Assembly (NCBI GenBank): GCA_040905865.1
Contig: JBBDQU010000026.1
Span: forward strand, 1-45,549
Direction of reading: 5' to 3'
Source: Alphaproteobacteria bacterium
Lineage (GTDB): Bacteria > Pseudomonadota > Alphaproteobacteria > UBA8366 > GCA-2717185
DNA length: 45,549 nucleotides
Both the position numbers and the translations under genes were made by a program. Positions 1-9,800 of the stretch are shown here, piece by piece; position 1 is the stretch's first letter, and every line of letters begins with the position of its first letter. The notes under the pieces were generated by a model. That model was not told the DNA's origin. It worked only from the letters and a program-made list of their open reading frames with translations, and made no database searches.

Positions 1-52
1 AGCCTGGTCCCAAGCGGAAAGGGGCCGCAATATTGCGTTTTTCCGCAGCCTG

Positions 53-1258
53 CTAATTCTTCCGCATCGCCCAGTCGGCATTGCCGGTGACGGCGGTCGG
101 CGGATGCGCCTCGAGCGCTTCCTCGATGGGATCGCACCCCCAGCCGGGACGGTCGGGCACGACGATATGGCCGTCCTCGAATTCGGGGCTGTGGCTGAAC
201 AACTCATCATCCCAGGGTATCCGGTCAATATCGATTTCCATGATTCGCAGGTTCGGTACGGCAGCGGCGAAATGGACGTTCATCATTGAGCACAGATGGC
301 CGTAGAAATTATGCGGCGCGACGTTGATCTCATACGCCTCGGCCGCGTTGGCGATCTTCATCGACTGCCAGACCCCGTTCCAGACCGCATCGACGATGGC
401 GACATCCATCGATTGCGCCCTGAAATAGGGCAGGAAGTCGCGTAGCCCCAACAGCGTCTCGCAGGAACTGATCGGGTGATTGCTCTGCTGGCGGATATAG
501 GCCAGCGCGTCGGCGTTGTAGCTGTCGATCTCGATCCAGAACATGTCCAGGTCGGCGATCTCGCGCAGGATATTCACATAGCCTTCGGTCTTCGCGTTGA
601 AGTTCAGGTCGAGCAGGATGTCGATGTCCGGCCCCGCCCCGTCGCGGAAGGCCTCCAGATGGGTGCGCAGGTTGCGCAGCACTTTCCGGTCCACATTCAG
701 TTCCGGATAAAAGGGCGAGGCGAAACCGGGCCGCCAGCCACCCGGCCTGTCCTGGTCATGCATGAAAATATTGGTTTTCAGGGCGGTGAAGCCCTTCTCG
801 CGCACTTCCGCCCCCATCGCCTTCACCCCATCCAGATCGGTGATTTGCGGCGGGTAGTATTTCGGATGGTTGATGCGCCAGGTGCCGCAATGGGACCAGT
901 AGACGCGGATGCGGTCGCGCATCCTGCCGCCCAGCAGCTGGTAGCAGGGCACGCCCATGCCCTTGGCCTTGGCGTCGAGCAGCGCGTTCTCGATCGCGCC
1001 CAGCCCTTCCGCGACCACGCCGCCCGCCGCCGGCCGGGTCAGCGCATACATCAGCGCATACAGCCTCTCATGGTCATCCGCCGACTGGCCGACGATCTTC
1101 GATCCCATCGCCTCGACCACCTGCGACACGCCGGGCGAGCCGAAGCCCTCATCGAATTCGCTCCAGCCGACGATGCCGCTTTCGGTCGTCACCTTGACGA
1201 AGTGATAGTTCCGCCAGCCCGCATCGCAATGCCGTGTTTCTACCCTGGCGATTTTCAT
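53..1258 (-). CDS. Mandelate racemase/muconate lactonizing enzyme family protein (enolase superfamily)
   Basis: This 401-residue protein has the enolase-superfamily layout: an N-terminal capping domain (about 1-125) and a C-terminal barrel. Candidate metal ligands are D217 (LLDLNFN), E243 (WIEID) and E267 (SCETLLG). Candidate acid/base residues are K161 (ALKTN) and H316 (APHNFYGH). Members of this family abstract the proton alpha to a carboxylate and act as sugar-acid dehydratases, racemases or cycloisomerases. The substrate cannot be read from sequence, but the overall look is closest to the dehydratase-like MR subgroup. The barrel lysine motif is K-T-N rather than the common KxK. The ATG at 1258 follows a strong GGGGAGG ribosome site. 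It is divergent from the CoA-transferase operon, with 159 bases between them, so shared regulation is plausible. Family call is firm; specific reaction unknown. Confidence 0.9.
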   Translation of the reverse strand: MKIARVETRHCDAGWRNYHFVKVTTESGIVGWSEFDEGFGSPGVSQVVEAMGSKIVGQSADDHERLYALMYALTRPAAGGVVAEGLGAIENALLDAKAKGMGVPCYQLLGGRMRDRIRVYWSHCGTWRINHPKYYPPQITDLDGVKAMGAEVREKGFTALKTNIFMHDQDRPGGWRPGFASPFYPELNVDRKVLRNLRTHLEAFRDGAGPDIDILLDLNFNAKTEGYVNILREIADLDMFWIEIDSYNADALAYIRQQSNHPISSCETLLGLRDFLPYFRAQSMDVAIVDAVWNGVWQSMKIANAAEAYEINVAPHNFYGHLCSMMNVHFAAAVPNLRIMEIDIDRIPWDDELFSHSPEFEDGHIVVPDRPGWGCDPIEEALEAHPPTAVTGNADWAMRKN

Positions 1259-1417
1259 GACTCATCCTCCCCGATGGCTGTAACCCTTGCCCGCATATTC
1301 GCCGGCGGCGCCCGGCGTGTCGAGGAGCACCGCAACCATAAGGCGGCGTATTTACCTGCGCCGCCGGATGCCGTAGCAATTGGCGGCTTAAACAATACGC
1401 ACGTCAAAGGAACCTCC

Positions 1418-2644
1418 ATGAACAATGCACCCGCGTCCAGCCAGACCCTGGCCCTTTCCGGTATCCGGATTATCGATTTCAGCCGCCTGCTGCCGGGCCC
1501 CTGGGCCACGCAGTTGCTGGCCGACCTGGGCGCCGATGTAATCAAGGTGGAACAGCCGGGCATCGGCGATTACAGCCGACACAACCCCCCGAACTATGAA
1601 ACCGGCAGTATCTATTTCAACAGCGTCAACGCGGGCAAGCGCTCCATCGCGCTGGACCTGACCAGGCCCGACGGGCGCGCCGTGGCGCATAAACTCATCG
1701 CCGGGGCCGATGTGGTGGTGGAATCCTTCCGCACCGGCGTGCCCCGGAACCTGGACGTGCATTACGAACGCGCCCGGGCTTTGAACGAAAAGACCGTCTA
1801 CTGCTCGATCACCGGCTACGGACAGGACGGGGTGATGGCGACCGTGCCGGGACACGACCTTGTCATCCAGTCGATGACCGGGCTGATGGGCATGACGCTG
1901 GACCGCGACCCGCATCCCCCCGTACCGGGGTTCCAGGCGGCGGATTACGCGGCGGGCGCGGTGGCGCCGACGGCGATCCTGGCCGCCCTGATGCGCCGGG
2001 ACAGGACCGGCGAAGGCGCCTATATCGACCTGTCGATGTTCGACTGCCTTTTCTACATGTGCAATATCGTCCTCTCCGGCGCGATGGGGCGCCTGGCCGG
2101 CAAGGACGGCGAGCCGGGGATGCAGAGCTGGGGCGGCAACCCGCGCTACAGCACCTATCTTGCGGGCGACGGCAGGCCGGTAGCGGTGTCCCTGCTGGAA
2201 GCCAAGGCGTGGAAACAGTTCTGCGATTTCATCGAGCGCCCGGAACTGGTCGATCCGGACGAATCGCCGGCGGACCGCCACACCACCCATGGCGACCGCG
2301 AAACGATCTATCGCGACGCCATTGCCGGCTATATCGGCGCGCATACGCGGGATTCGCTGCTGGCCAAGATGGAAGCCGAACAGATTCCGATCTGCGCGAT
2401 CAATACACCCGACGAGGCCGTGCGATCCGCGCCTGTGGAGGATCGCGGGCTGATCGCCTATAGTGCTCATCCGACAGAGGGGCGCATTCCCCATCTCGTC
2501 AATCCGCTGACGCGCAGCGGGCTCGCCGCCGCCCCTTACCGGGAGGCCCCGGCACTGGGCGCGGATGGCGACAGCGTGCTGAAGGAACTGGGTTATTCCG
2601 AGGCGGAACAACAGTTATTGCGGCAATCAGGAGCGGTAACATGA
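1418..2644 (+). CDS. CaiB/BaiF-type (family III) CoA-transferase
   Basis: The product is 408 residues, the usual length for formyl-CoA transferase-like family III enzymes, which move CoA between carboxylic acids. The N-terminus has the family hallmark LPGPWATQLLADLGADVIKVE (in part), an NAGKRSIALDL segment follows, and D209 in DLSMFD is the expected catalytic aspartate that forms an acyl anhydride. The open frame extends far upstream, but that part is antisense to the neighbouring racemase gene. I chose the ATG at 1418 because it has AAGGAACC just before it and begins exactly where family similarity begins. The last four bases (ATGA) overlap the start of the MmgE/PrpD gene, so the two are probably translationally coupled and work on the same substrate. 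Substrate is not identifiable; succinyl-CoA- or itaconate-type donors are only guesses. Confidence 0.93.
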   Translation: MNNAPASSQTLALSGIRIIDFSRLLPGPWATQLLADLGADVIKVEQPGIGDYSRHNPPNYETGSIYFNSVNAGKRSIALDLTRPDGRAVAHKLIAGADVVVESFRTGVPRNLDVHYERARALNEKTVYCSITGYGQDGVMATVPGHDLVIQSMTGLMGMTLDRDPHPPVPGFQAADYAAGAVAPTAILAALMRRDRTGEGAYIDLSMFDCLFYMCNIVLSGAMGRLAGKDGEPGMQSWGGNPRYSTYLAGDGRPVAVSLLEAKAWKQFCDFIERPELVDPDESPADRHTTHGDRETIYRDAIAGYIGAHTRDSLLAKMEAEQIPICAINTPDEAVRSAPVEDRGLIAYSAHPTEGRIPHLVNPLTRSGLAAAPYREAPALGADGDSVLKELGYSEAEQQLLRQSGAVT

Positions 2645-3990
2645 CAACGGCAGCACAGATACCCAACGCAGACATCGCGGCACGGTTCATCGCCGCATCC
2701 CCGGGGCGGAACGACCCCCCGGACGTGATCGAGGCGGCGCGCATGGCGCTGGTCGATACGATCAGCGTCGCCATCGGCGCCTGCGGGCTGAAGGAGGATG
2801 CCGGCGAAACCGTGCGCCGCGTCGCCGACGCCTGGCAATCCACCGGCAGGGCGCGGATCCTGGGCGGCGCGACGGCCGCCCCCGCCATCGCCGCGCTGAT
2901 CAACGCAACCTACGGCCACTGCCTCGACTACGACGACACCCATGTCGGCGCGGTCGCCCACCTGGGCAATCCGACCTGGGCCGCTGCCCTGGCGGTCGGC
3001 CAGCACCTGGGCGCCAACGACCGGGACGTACTCAACGCCTTCATCACCGGGTTCGAGGTCGGCGCGAAACTGGGCTATGACTTCGGCGGCATCGCCAATG
3101 AACACGGCTTCCACTCCACCGGCATTTTCGGCTGCCTGGCGGCGACGGCAACGGCGGCGGTGCTGATGGGGCTGGACGAGGACGGCATCCGCAACGCCCT
3201 GGGCGCGGCGGCGACGCAGGCCGCCGGGCTGGCGGAAAGTTTCGGCACCATGTCCAAACCCTTCCACGCGGGCAAGGCGGCGATGAACGGCGTGCTGTCG
3301 GCGGAACTGGCGGCGCAGGGTTTCGTCGCCAAGCAGTCGCTGCTGGAGTCCGAGGGCGGCATCGGCGCCGCGGCGGTCCAGGACGGATCGGCGAAGATCA
3401 AAATGATCGATTTCGACGGTCCGCTGGAAATCACCCGCAATACGCTGAAACCCTATGCCTCCTGCCTGCTGACCCATCCGGTGATCGATGCGGCGCGCAG
3501 CCTGTCCGAGGCGGCGAAGGGCCGGGCCATCGCCGGGATCGAGATCGAGGTCCATCCGGCCTGTATCCAGCTGGCCGGCAAGCCCGATCCGCAGACCGGG
3601 CTGGAGGGCAAGTTCAGCACCGCCTATTGCGCGGCGCTGGGCCTGCATGGTTATCCGGTTTCAGCGGCGGATTTCACCGCGACCCGGGTGTCGGACGAAA
3701 CACTGCGCGAGACATTGCGGCTGGTGACGCTGTCGCCCGCGCCGGGCCGGGTTCTGACCTCGGCGAACATGCGAATGACCTTCGCCGATGGCGAGGTGCT
3801 GGACGCGGAAACGGCGCTGGCGCGCGGCAATCCGGACAACCCGATGACCTGGGACGACATGCGGGCAAAATTCATGCCGCTGGTCGAACCGGTGCTCGGC
3901 GACCGGGCCGGGGAACTTTACGATATGCTGCGCAATTTCGGCGACGGCGAGTCGATGGATTCTATCGCGGAATTGATGGCTTCGGCGTAG
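2641..3990 (+). CDS. MmgE/PrpD family protein
   Basis: This 449-residue protein belongs to the MmgE/PrpD family, which includes 2-methylcitrate dehydratase and cis-aconitate decarboxylase. Visible family features are the CLDYDDTH motif near residue 100, HSTGIFG near 155, the MSKPFHAGKAA motif near 205, and a helical C-terminal domain with the LEGKFSTAYC segment. Its start overlaps the CoA-transferase stop by four bases. The pairing of a family III CoA-transferase with an MmgE/PrpD protein suggests a dehydration or decarboxylation of a di- or tricarboxylic acid linked to CoA activation, but this is inference. A second MmgE/PrpD gene lies at 28204-29580 in another context. Ends 11 bases before the convergent cytochrome gene. 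Confidence 0.92.
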   Translation: MTTAAQIPNADIAARFIAASPGRNDPPDVIEAARMALVDTISVAIGACGLKEDAGETVRRVADAWQSTGRARILGGATAAPAIAALINATYGHCLDYDDTHVGAVAHLGNPTWAAALAVGQHLGANDRDVLNAFITGFEVGAKLGYDFGGIANEHGFHSTGIFGCLAATATAAVLMGLDEDGIRNALGAAATQAAGLAESFGTMSKPFHAGKAAMNGVLSAELAAQGFVAKQSLLESEGGIGAAAVQDGSAKIKMIDFDGPLEITRNTLKPYASCLLTHPVIDAARSLSEAAKGRAIAGIEIEVHPACIQLAGKPDPQTGLEGKFSTAYCAALGLHGYPVSAADFTATRVSDETLRETLRLVTLSPAPGRVLTSANMRMTFADGEVLDAETALARGNPDNPMTWDDMRAKFMPLVEPVLGDRAGELYDMLRNFGDGESMDSIAELMASA

Positions 3991-4001
3991 AGCGCATCTG
4001 G

Positions 4002-4394
4002 CTATTTCGCCGCGCGGCGTTTGACAAAGGCGATGACATTGGCGCGGTCCTGGGCGTCCGGCAGGCCGGGGAAATTCATCTTCGTCTTCGGGATGAAGGC
4101 GCCGGGTTTTGTCAGGAATTCATCCATTGTTTCCTCGGTCCAGACCAGCCCCCCGACCAGTTTCGCCCGCATCTCGGCGGAATAGGCGTAATCGGGCACG
4201 GTGCCCGCCTCCCGTCCGAAGATGCCGTACAGGGAGGGACCAAACTGGTGCTGCCCTTCGGTAAAACTGTGGCACGCCTTGCATTTCTGGAAAACCTGGC
4301 GCCCTTCGCGCCAGTCGCCTTCCTGCGCCGCGGTCTGGCCGGCGCAAAGCGCGACGAAAGCTAGCGCCGCCATTCCGATTTTATAATTCAACAT
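4002..4394 (-). CDS. Class I cytochrome c, periplasmic
   Basis: The 130-residue product has a cleavable signal peptide (about 1-23, ending QTAAQ), a single heme-attachment motif CKACH (C38, C41, H42) and a likely axial methionine at M106 in KTKMNFPGL, near the C-terminus. This is the arrangement of small soluble cytochromes c (c2/c550 type) that shuttle electrons in the periplasm. An upstream in-frame ATG exists (19 codons earlier), but the ATG at 4394 starts right at the signal peptide. It converges on the MmgE/PrpD gene and is divergent from the enoyl-CoA hydratase-like gene. It may serve general respiration or act as acceptor for a dehydrogenase; no partner is obvious in the neighbourhood. 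Confidence 0.93.
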   Translation of the reverse strand: MLNYKIGMAALAFVALCAGQTAAQEGDWREGRQVFQKCKACHSFTEGQHQFGPSLYGIFGREAGTVPDYAYSAEMRAKLVGGLVWTEETMDEFLTKPGAFIPKTKMNFPGLPDAQDRANVIAFVKRRAAK

Positions 4395-4592
4395 AAATAC
4401 TTGCGCCCACTTTCCAAAAGCCCCTAGCCTATATCGCCGCGACCGGTGCATGGTTCAACCCGGCTCTCGGGACAAAAAACCGGCGTGGGCTGGCGCTGCC
4501 CGACATCTTGGCGCTGAACCCGTTCGGGAAACGGCAAGTCATCCTGGCGCCGGCATGGGGTGCAATCCCTCAAACACTGCGAGACAACGATC

Positions 4593-5390
4593 ATGGAACT
4601 GGATTCAGATGGCAAGACCGTGCTTTTAACCGAGATCCGCGGCCCGGCCGCGATCCTGACCATGAACCGGCCGGAGAAATACAACGCGCTGAACAACGCA
4701 TTGCTGCGCGCCATCGGCGACAAGGTGCGTGAACTGGACGTGGACTGGAATGTCCGCGGCATCGTGCTGGCCGGTGCGGACAGGTATTTTTCGACCGGCG
4801 CCGATCTGGGCGACGCGCTGGAAGCACAGAACCTGCCCGCGACCCATACGATGCTGGAATCCTTCGAATACTGCAATCGCTCTATCGAACGCTCCCGCAA
4901 ACCGGTGGTCGCGGCGATCAACGGCTATTGCCTGACCGGCGGGCTGGAAGTTGCGCTGGCCTGCGATATCCGCGTCGCGGGAACAGGGGCGAAGTTCGGC
5001 GTCACCAGCTCGAAAATCGGCTCCGTTGCCGGCGGCGGCGGTACGCAACGCCTGCCCCGCACGGTCGGCATGGAACGGGCCAAGGACATGCTGTTCAGCG
5101 CCGATTTCATTGACGCCGACACCGCGATGCGCATCGGCCTTGTCAGCCGCGTGGTGGAACCCGAAGCGGTCATGGAAACCGCCCTCGCCCGGATCGGCGC
5201 TTACGCGGCGCGCGCGCCGCTGAGTGTATGGTACGCGAAGACTGCCGTGAACAAGGGCATGCAGATGGACCTGGAGCCGGCGCTGGAGTTCGAGCGGCAC
5301 CTGACCGCCAGCCTGTTCACAACCGAGGACCGGACGGAAGGTATGACCGCCTTCCTGGAAAAACGCGATGCCGACTTCAAGGGACGGTAG
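4593..5390 (+). CDS. Enoyl-CoA hydratase/isomerase family protein with one catalytic Glu replaced
   Basis: The product is a 265-residue crotonase-fold protein. The CoA-binding and oxyanion-hole segments are visible (FSTGADL and GYCLTGGLEVALACDI). By alignment with rat mitochondrial hydratase, the glutamate equivalent to Glu144 is kept (GGLE), but the position of Glu164, normally in a PE motif, falls on a serine (KFGVTSSKIG). Simple hydration needs both residues, so this member may be an isomerase, a dehydratase acting by another mechanism, or a hydrolase. The GGGGTQRLPR loop is normal. I chose ATG 4593 over an upstream ATG at 4560 because the family N-terminus begins there; the ribosome site is weak (GAG eight bases before). 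The TauD-like gene follows 30 bases downstream, so they probably form an operon. Confidence 0.9.
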   Translation: MELDSDGKTVLLTEIRGPAAILTMNRPEKYNALNNALLRAIGDKVRELDVDWNVRGIVLAGADRYFSTGADLGDALEAQNLPATHTMLESFEYCNRSIERSRKPVVAAINGYCLTGGLEVALACDIRVAGTGAKFGVTSSKIGSVAGGGGTQRLPRTVGMERAKDMLFSADFIDADTAMRIGLVSRVVEPEAVMETALARIGAYAARAPLSVWYAKTAVNKGMQMDLEPALEFERHLTASLFTTEDRTEGMTAFLEKRDADFKGR

Positions 5391-5420
5391 GGCAGAACAC
5401 GAACAGGTGGAGAATCGATC

Positions 5421-6290
5421 ATGACCAATCTCAAAATCGAGAAACTGCACGCGGATTTCGGCGCGCGGATCACCGGGATCGACCTGCGCGCGCCGCTGCC
5501 CGAGGAGGCGCTGGCGGAAATCCGCGCCGCCATCGACGACCATTCATTCCTGCACTTCCCGGACCAGCCTTTCGACGACGACCGCCAACTGGCCTTCACC
5601 AAAACCCTTGGCGAACCGGAGGAAAACCACGTCGCGCTGGGCGAGGACGGCAGGGTCAATTATTTCGGCACCATCGGCAATGTGCAGGCGGACGGCACGA
5701 AGCTGGGCAACGCCGACCGCAAGACCATCTTCCTGACCGGCAACAATATGTGGCACACGGATTCCTCGTTCCGGCAGGTGCCCGCCTTCGTGTCGATCAT
5801 GTGTGCCTATGAAGTGCCCGCAGAGGGCGGCATCACCGAATATGTGAGCGCCCGCGCCGCCTATAACCGGCTGCCCGAGGCAAAGAAGGCGGAGATCGAC
5901 CCGCTGACCGTGATCCACGACTATGTCTTCTCGCGCTCCAAGGTGGCGCCGGACGCGGTGTCGCCTTCGCTGGCGAAATCTTTGCCGCCGATCCCGCAGA
6001 AACTGGTCCGCAGGAACCCCAATACCGGCGCGAAGAACTACTATGTCGGCGCCCACGCCAAGGCCATTCAGGGCTGGCCCGACGCGGAAAGCCGCGCCCT
6101 GATCGACGACCTGTTGGAACGGGCGACACGGCCCGAACACGCCTATGCCCATCGCTGGCAGCCGGGCGACCTGGTGATCTGGGACAATCGCTGCCTGCTG
6201 CATCGCGGCAGCGGCTATGACGCGGATAAGTACCGCCGCTACATGCGGCAGACACGGGTGCGCGGCGCGGGGCCGACACCGGAGGAGTAG
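5421..6290 (+). CDS. TauD/TfdA family Fe(II)/2-oxoglutarate dioxygenase
   Basis: This 289-residue protein is a TauD/TfdA-type dioxygenase, a family that uses Fe(II), oxygen and 2-oxoglutarate to hydroxylate substrates such as taurine, 2,4-D or alkyl sulfates. The iron-binding facial triad is visible: H112 and D114 in WHTDSSF and H261 in the CLLHRG motif. The C-terminal YRRYMRQTRVRG region carries the arginines that bind 2-oxoglutarate. GEPEENH near residue 65 is also typical. The start has GGTGGAGA upstream. It follows the enoyl-CoA hydratase-like gene by 30 bases and converges on the DUF4242 gene only 6 bases later. Overall the sequence looks closer to the 2,4-D dioxygenase branch than to TauD itself, but the substrate is unknown. 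Confidence 0.92.
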   Translation: MTNLKIEKLHADFGARITGIDLRAPLPEEALAEIRAAIDDHSFLHFPDQPFDDDRQLAFTKTLGEPEENHVALGEDGRVNYFGTIGNVQADGTKLGNADRKTIFLTGNNMWHTDSSFRQVPAFVSIMCAYEVPAEGGITEYVSARAAYNRLPEAKKAEIDPLTVIHDYVFSRSKVAPDAVSPSLAKSLPPIPQKLVRRNPNTGAKNYYVGAHAKAIQGWPDAESRALIDDLLERATRPEHAYAHRWQPGDLVIWDNRCLLHRGSGYDADKYRRYMRQTRVRGAGPTPEE

Positions 6291-6296
6291 CCGGCC

Positions 6297-6842
6297 TTAT
6301 GCCGCCGGCGACGGCCAGCCCAGCGTGTTTGCCGCCCAGGCGCGGTCATAGGGCAGACCGGTGGTTTCATGCACCTTCCGAACCGCTTCGGCGTCGGGCG
6401 CCGTGTAGAAGCAGATCATCCGTCGCCGATCCAACGCAACATAGGTTTTCAGAAACCTGACATCGTGCATGTCGAGACACCAGGAACTGGCATCCTCCCG
6501 CGCCTGGAGATCTTCGATCGTCGCCGGTTCCGTAAAGCTCCGCTCCACGACAACGGTCTGACGGCCCGGCGGCGCGATATCCGCCGTTTCAGGCGGGTGA
6601 AAATAATGTCCGGTCCAGACAGTCGCCGGTACTATCGGCACCTCCCGTCCGACATTGCGCACCGCCTCCGCATCGGGCGCCAGAAAGACGCAGATGGCAC
6701 GGGAGCCATCCAGACCAAGGTAACTGCCCCGATAGGTTACCCCGTACAAATCCAGACAGGACTTGCCTTCGTCGCCAAGTTGCCCGTAACGCTGCACGGT
6801 CATCGGCGTATCGAATACACGCTCGCTGATCACATGTTCCAT
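6297..6842 (-). CDS. Tandem-repeat DUF4242 (SCO4226-like) domain protein
   Basis: The 181-residue product is two copies of a DUF4242-like domain in tandem, at about residues 2-80 and 97-177. The repeats line up with an offset of 93 residues: APDAEAVR occurs at 55-62 and again at 148-155, each preceded by an aromatic/Cys-rich strand (AICVF, MICFY) and a CLDxxxVxxxxxYxxLD segment. DUF4242 proteins are small alpha/beta ferredoxin-like proteins; the Streptomyces member SCO4226 binds nickel. The ATG at 6842 lies one base after the TGA of the large regulator upstream, and its ribosome site GGGAGAA is inside that gene, so translation is coupled. A role as ligand- or metal-binding partner of the regulator is inference. 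Confidence 0.82.
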   Translation of the reverse strand: MEHVISERVFDTPMTVQRYGQLGDEGKSCLDLYGVTYRGSYLGLDGSRAICVFLAPDAEAVRNVGREVPIVPATVWTGHYFHPPETADIAPPGRQTVVVERSFTEPATIEDLQAREDASSWCLDMHDVRFLKTYVALDRRRMICFYTAPDAEAVRKVHETTGLPYDRAWAANTLGWPSPAA

Positions 6843-6843
6843 T

Positions 6844-9800
6844 TCATTCTCCCGCGGCAGAAAGCCGGCCGCCGTCTCGCGGTTCGCGCGCCATGACACG
6901 GATGCGTTCGACGGATTCCCGCGACAGCATGTCCTTGGGTAACTCCCGCAGAGCCTCGACCTGCTGCGCCCAAAGCGCCCTGTCTCCCAATTGCGCCGCG
7001 GCGTCGCCGATAATGGCGCGCGCCAGCGCCACTTCGCTTGACCGGTCAAGCATCGTGGCAATGTCCAGCGCCGTATCGGCGCGGGACATTGCCCGTGACG
7101 CATCGCCGCGCGCCAGATCGACCTGGGCCGAACGATTCAGGATATAGGCGTGGCGCTGCTTGTTATCCGCAACGCGCAATGCTTCCAGCGCGGCAATGAT
7201 GCCGCTTTCGTCCCGGGCCGGCCCCGCAGCGTAATCGATCAGCGCCGATAGCGCCTGCGCGCACGGACGCTCGCTGCCCTGACGCAGTTTTTCCGCAAGC
7301 AGGACAAGGTCGGAGGCCCGGCGACGCGCCGCCTTGTAGGAACCGCGCTGGATTTCGATCATCGCCAGCTGTTCAAGGGCATGAAACTCGGCGGCGCGGT
7401 TGCCGTCGCGACGCGCCAGCAAGCGCGCCTGGTCCAGCAGCCGCTCGGCCTTGTCGAGTTCGCCCCGATGCAGACACAGCATGCCCTGGGCGCCCGGCAC
7501 CCCACTGATTTCCGTTCCGGACCGCGTCGACAGTGCAGCCGCCTCAAGCACCAGCGCCTCCGCCTGACCCAGGTCGCGCTCCAGAATCACGAGGCACTTT
7601 GCGGCTTCCGCAAGCGCTTCAATCCGTGCCTCGCCGTCATCCCCGACCGAACGGCTGATCATTTCCGCATGCATGCTGGCGCGATGCGCATCGGTCGAAA
7701 AACCGCCCTCCCAGTGCAGATAGGACATGACCTGGAATCCCAGCCTCGCCTGCGGCAGGGCGCCAAGGTCAAGCGCCCGTTCCGCCATGACGTTCATATC
7801 CCGTGCCGCCGCATCCAGATCATCCGGTCGCCGCGCCCCGATCAGGACGCGGGTCAGTTCGATCTGCCGCATGGTCCGTTCCGGTTCGGACAGGGCGGCG
7901 GCATGACGTAATCCGCGCCGCGCCAGGATCTCGGCTTCCGTATTGGCAAAGATGCGCAGGCATCGTGTGCCCGCAGCCAGACAGGCGCTCGCCGCCAGCC
8001 CTTCATCCCCCGCCAGCGCAGCATGGCGAACGACTTCCGGCGCAACGTCCTCTCCAACCACCTCGCCACCGGTCAGCATTTTCGCCGTGCGCGCATGCAT
8101 CATCCGGCGGCGCGGCTCCGAAATATCGTAATAGACGGCGCGGCGCAGAAGTTCGTGCATAAACCGGCAGGTTGCCGGCGGCTGGCCCGGCGCACCGGTC
8201 AGTTTTAGAATGGAATGCCGCGCCAGTGTTTCCAGCGAATCGACGAGGGCATCCGTCGACAGCCCGGCCAATGCCTCCAGATGCGGCACGGCAAAGCTCC
8301 GCCCCAGTATCGAAGCCCAGCGCGCAGCGTCTCTCGCAGCCTGCGGCAGCCGCTCGATCCGATCGCGCACCAGTTCCGCCAGACTGTGCGGCAGCGTGCC
8401 CTGCCCCTGGTTCAGGGCGCGGGCCAGTTCGATCACGTAGAGCGGGTTTCCCGCGCTTTCCGCGAAGACGGCCGCCGCATCCACATCGGATGCAACCGTA
8501 CCGGCCAGCGCCGCGGTCCCCACCGCATCCAGCGGGCGCAACAGGATATCCTCCAGAATTCCGGTGCGCCGCAACACGCGCAGAACCCGCAGCATCGGAA
8601 GGTTATCCGGCAATTCACCCTCGCGGCCGGTCAGCGCGACGAGCAGCGGCCGATGCCGGTTCATCCGGATCACGTAATGCAGTAATTCCGCCGATGCCTC
8701 GTCGATCCAGTGGACATCGTCGATGAACAGCAGGACCGGCGCCGCGCTATGGGCACGCGCGGCGACGAGTTCGGCAACCGCCCCGAACATCCGTTCGCGG
8801 CTGGATTCCGCCACGATGCCGCGGGACAGTTCCGGCAGCAACGGGGCCAGGTCCGCCGAAAGGTCCGGTCCCAGTACGGAAGCATGCACTTGCCGCAGGG
8901 CATCGATCCAGGGGCCGAACGCCCGGGCCGCCTCAACCTCGTAACAGACCCCGTCAAGAACCGTCCCGCCGGACCGGCGAACCGATCCGACCAGTTCTTC
9001 CGCCAGCCGGGTCTTGCCGATACCCGGCTCCCCCGTGATCAGAAGCACACGCGCCTGCCGCGTCTCCCGGACCTGCGCCAGCACTGTTAGCTGTTTGCGG
9101 GCTTCTGCATCTCGACCGACGATACCGCCGGATGCGGCGGGCGGCATTTCAACCCGCGCCGGTTCCGAATTGCCGGCGCCGCCGGTCGGAACCTCCGAAT
9201 CCGGCTGGTCGCGTTCCGTCAATATCGCGCGCCAGGCTACGGTCAGCGGATCCCCGGCCCGGGGGCCCAGTTCCTGCAGGGCGCGGAGCCCGGCTTCGTA
9301 CTGTTCCTTCGCCTCTTTGCGCCGCCCCGCGCCATCAAGAAGGCGGACCAGGCTGGCGCGCGCTTCGGTATCGAAGGAATCGATCCGGACCAGCAGCCTC
9401 GCGTAGGAAATTGCCCGGTCCGGATCATCGGCGAAGCGGCACAGCAGCGCCCGCAGAATCCGCGCATGCAGGTCGCGGGTATTTTCCCGTTCCGCCAAGC
9501 ACCATTCGTGGAATTCATGCAGGTTCGGCATATCGAGCCCTTCGAGGAAATCCCCGTGGAAGAGCGCCGCCGCCGCAACGAGCCTGTCCGTCTCCGTTTC
9601 CGCCAGCCCGGCGCCGGAAACCAGTTCACGAACCGATAGCAGGTCAATCGTCATACCGGCCGCATCCAGCGCCACCGTTTCGCGGTCGGCGCGGATACGC
9701 CTCGTTTCGTCGTCGTCGACCAGCGAACGGATCTTGCTCAGGCTCCAGCGCAGCGAGCCCCTCGGATCGTCCGGCAATTCCCACAGTAACGCTGAAAGGC

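Noticed and set aside
476-1417. Long N-terminal extension of the CoA-transferase reading frame
   Set aside because: It is the antisense of the enolase-superfamily gene and has no family similarity; the ATG at 1418 has a ribosome site and begins at the conserved region.
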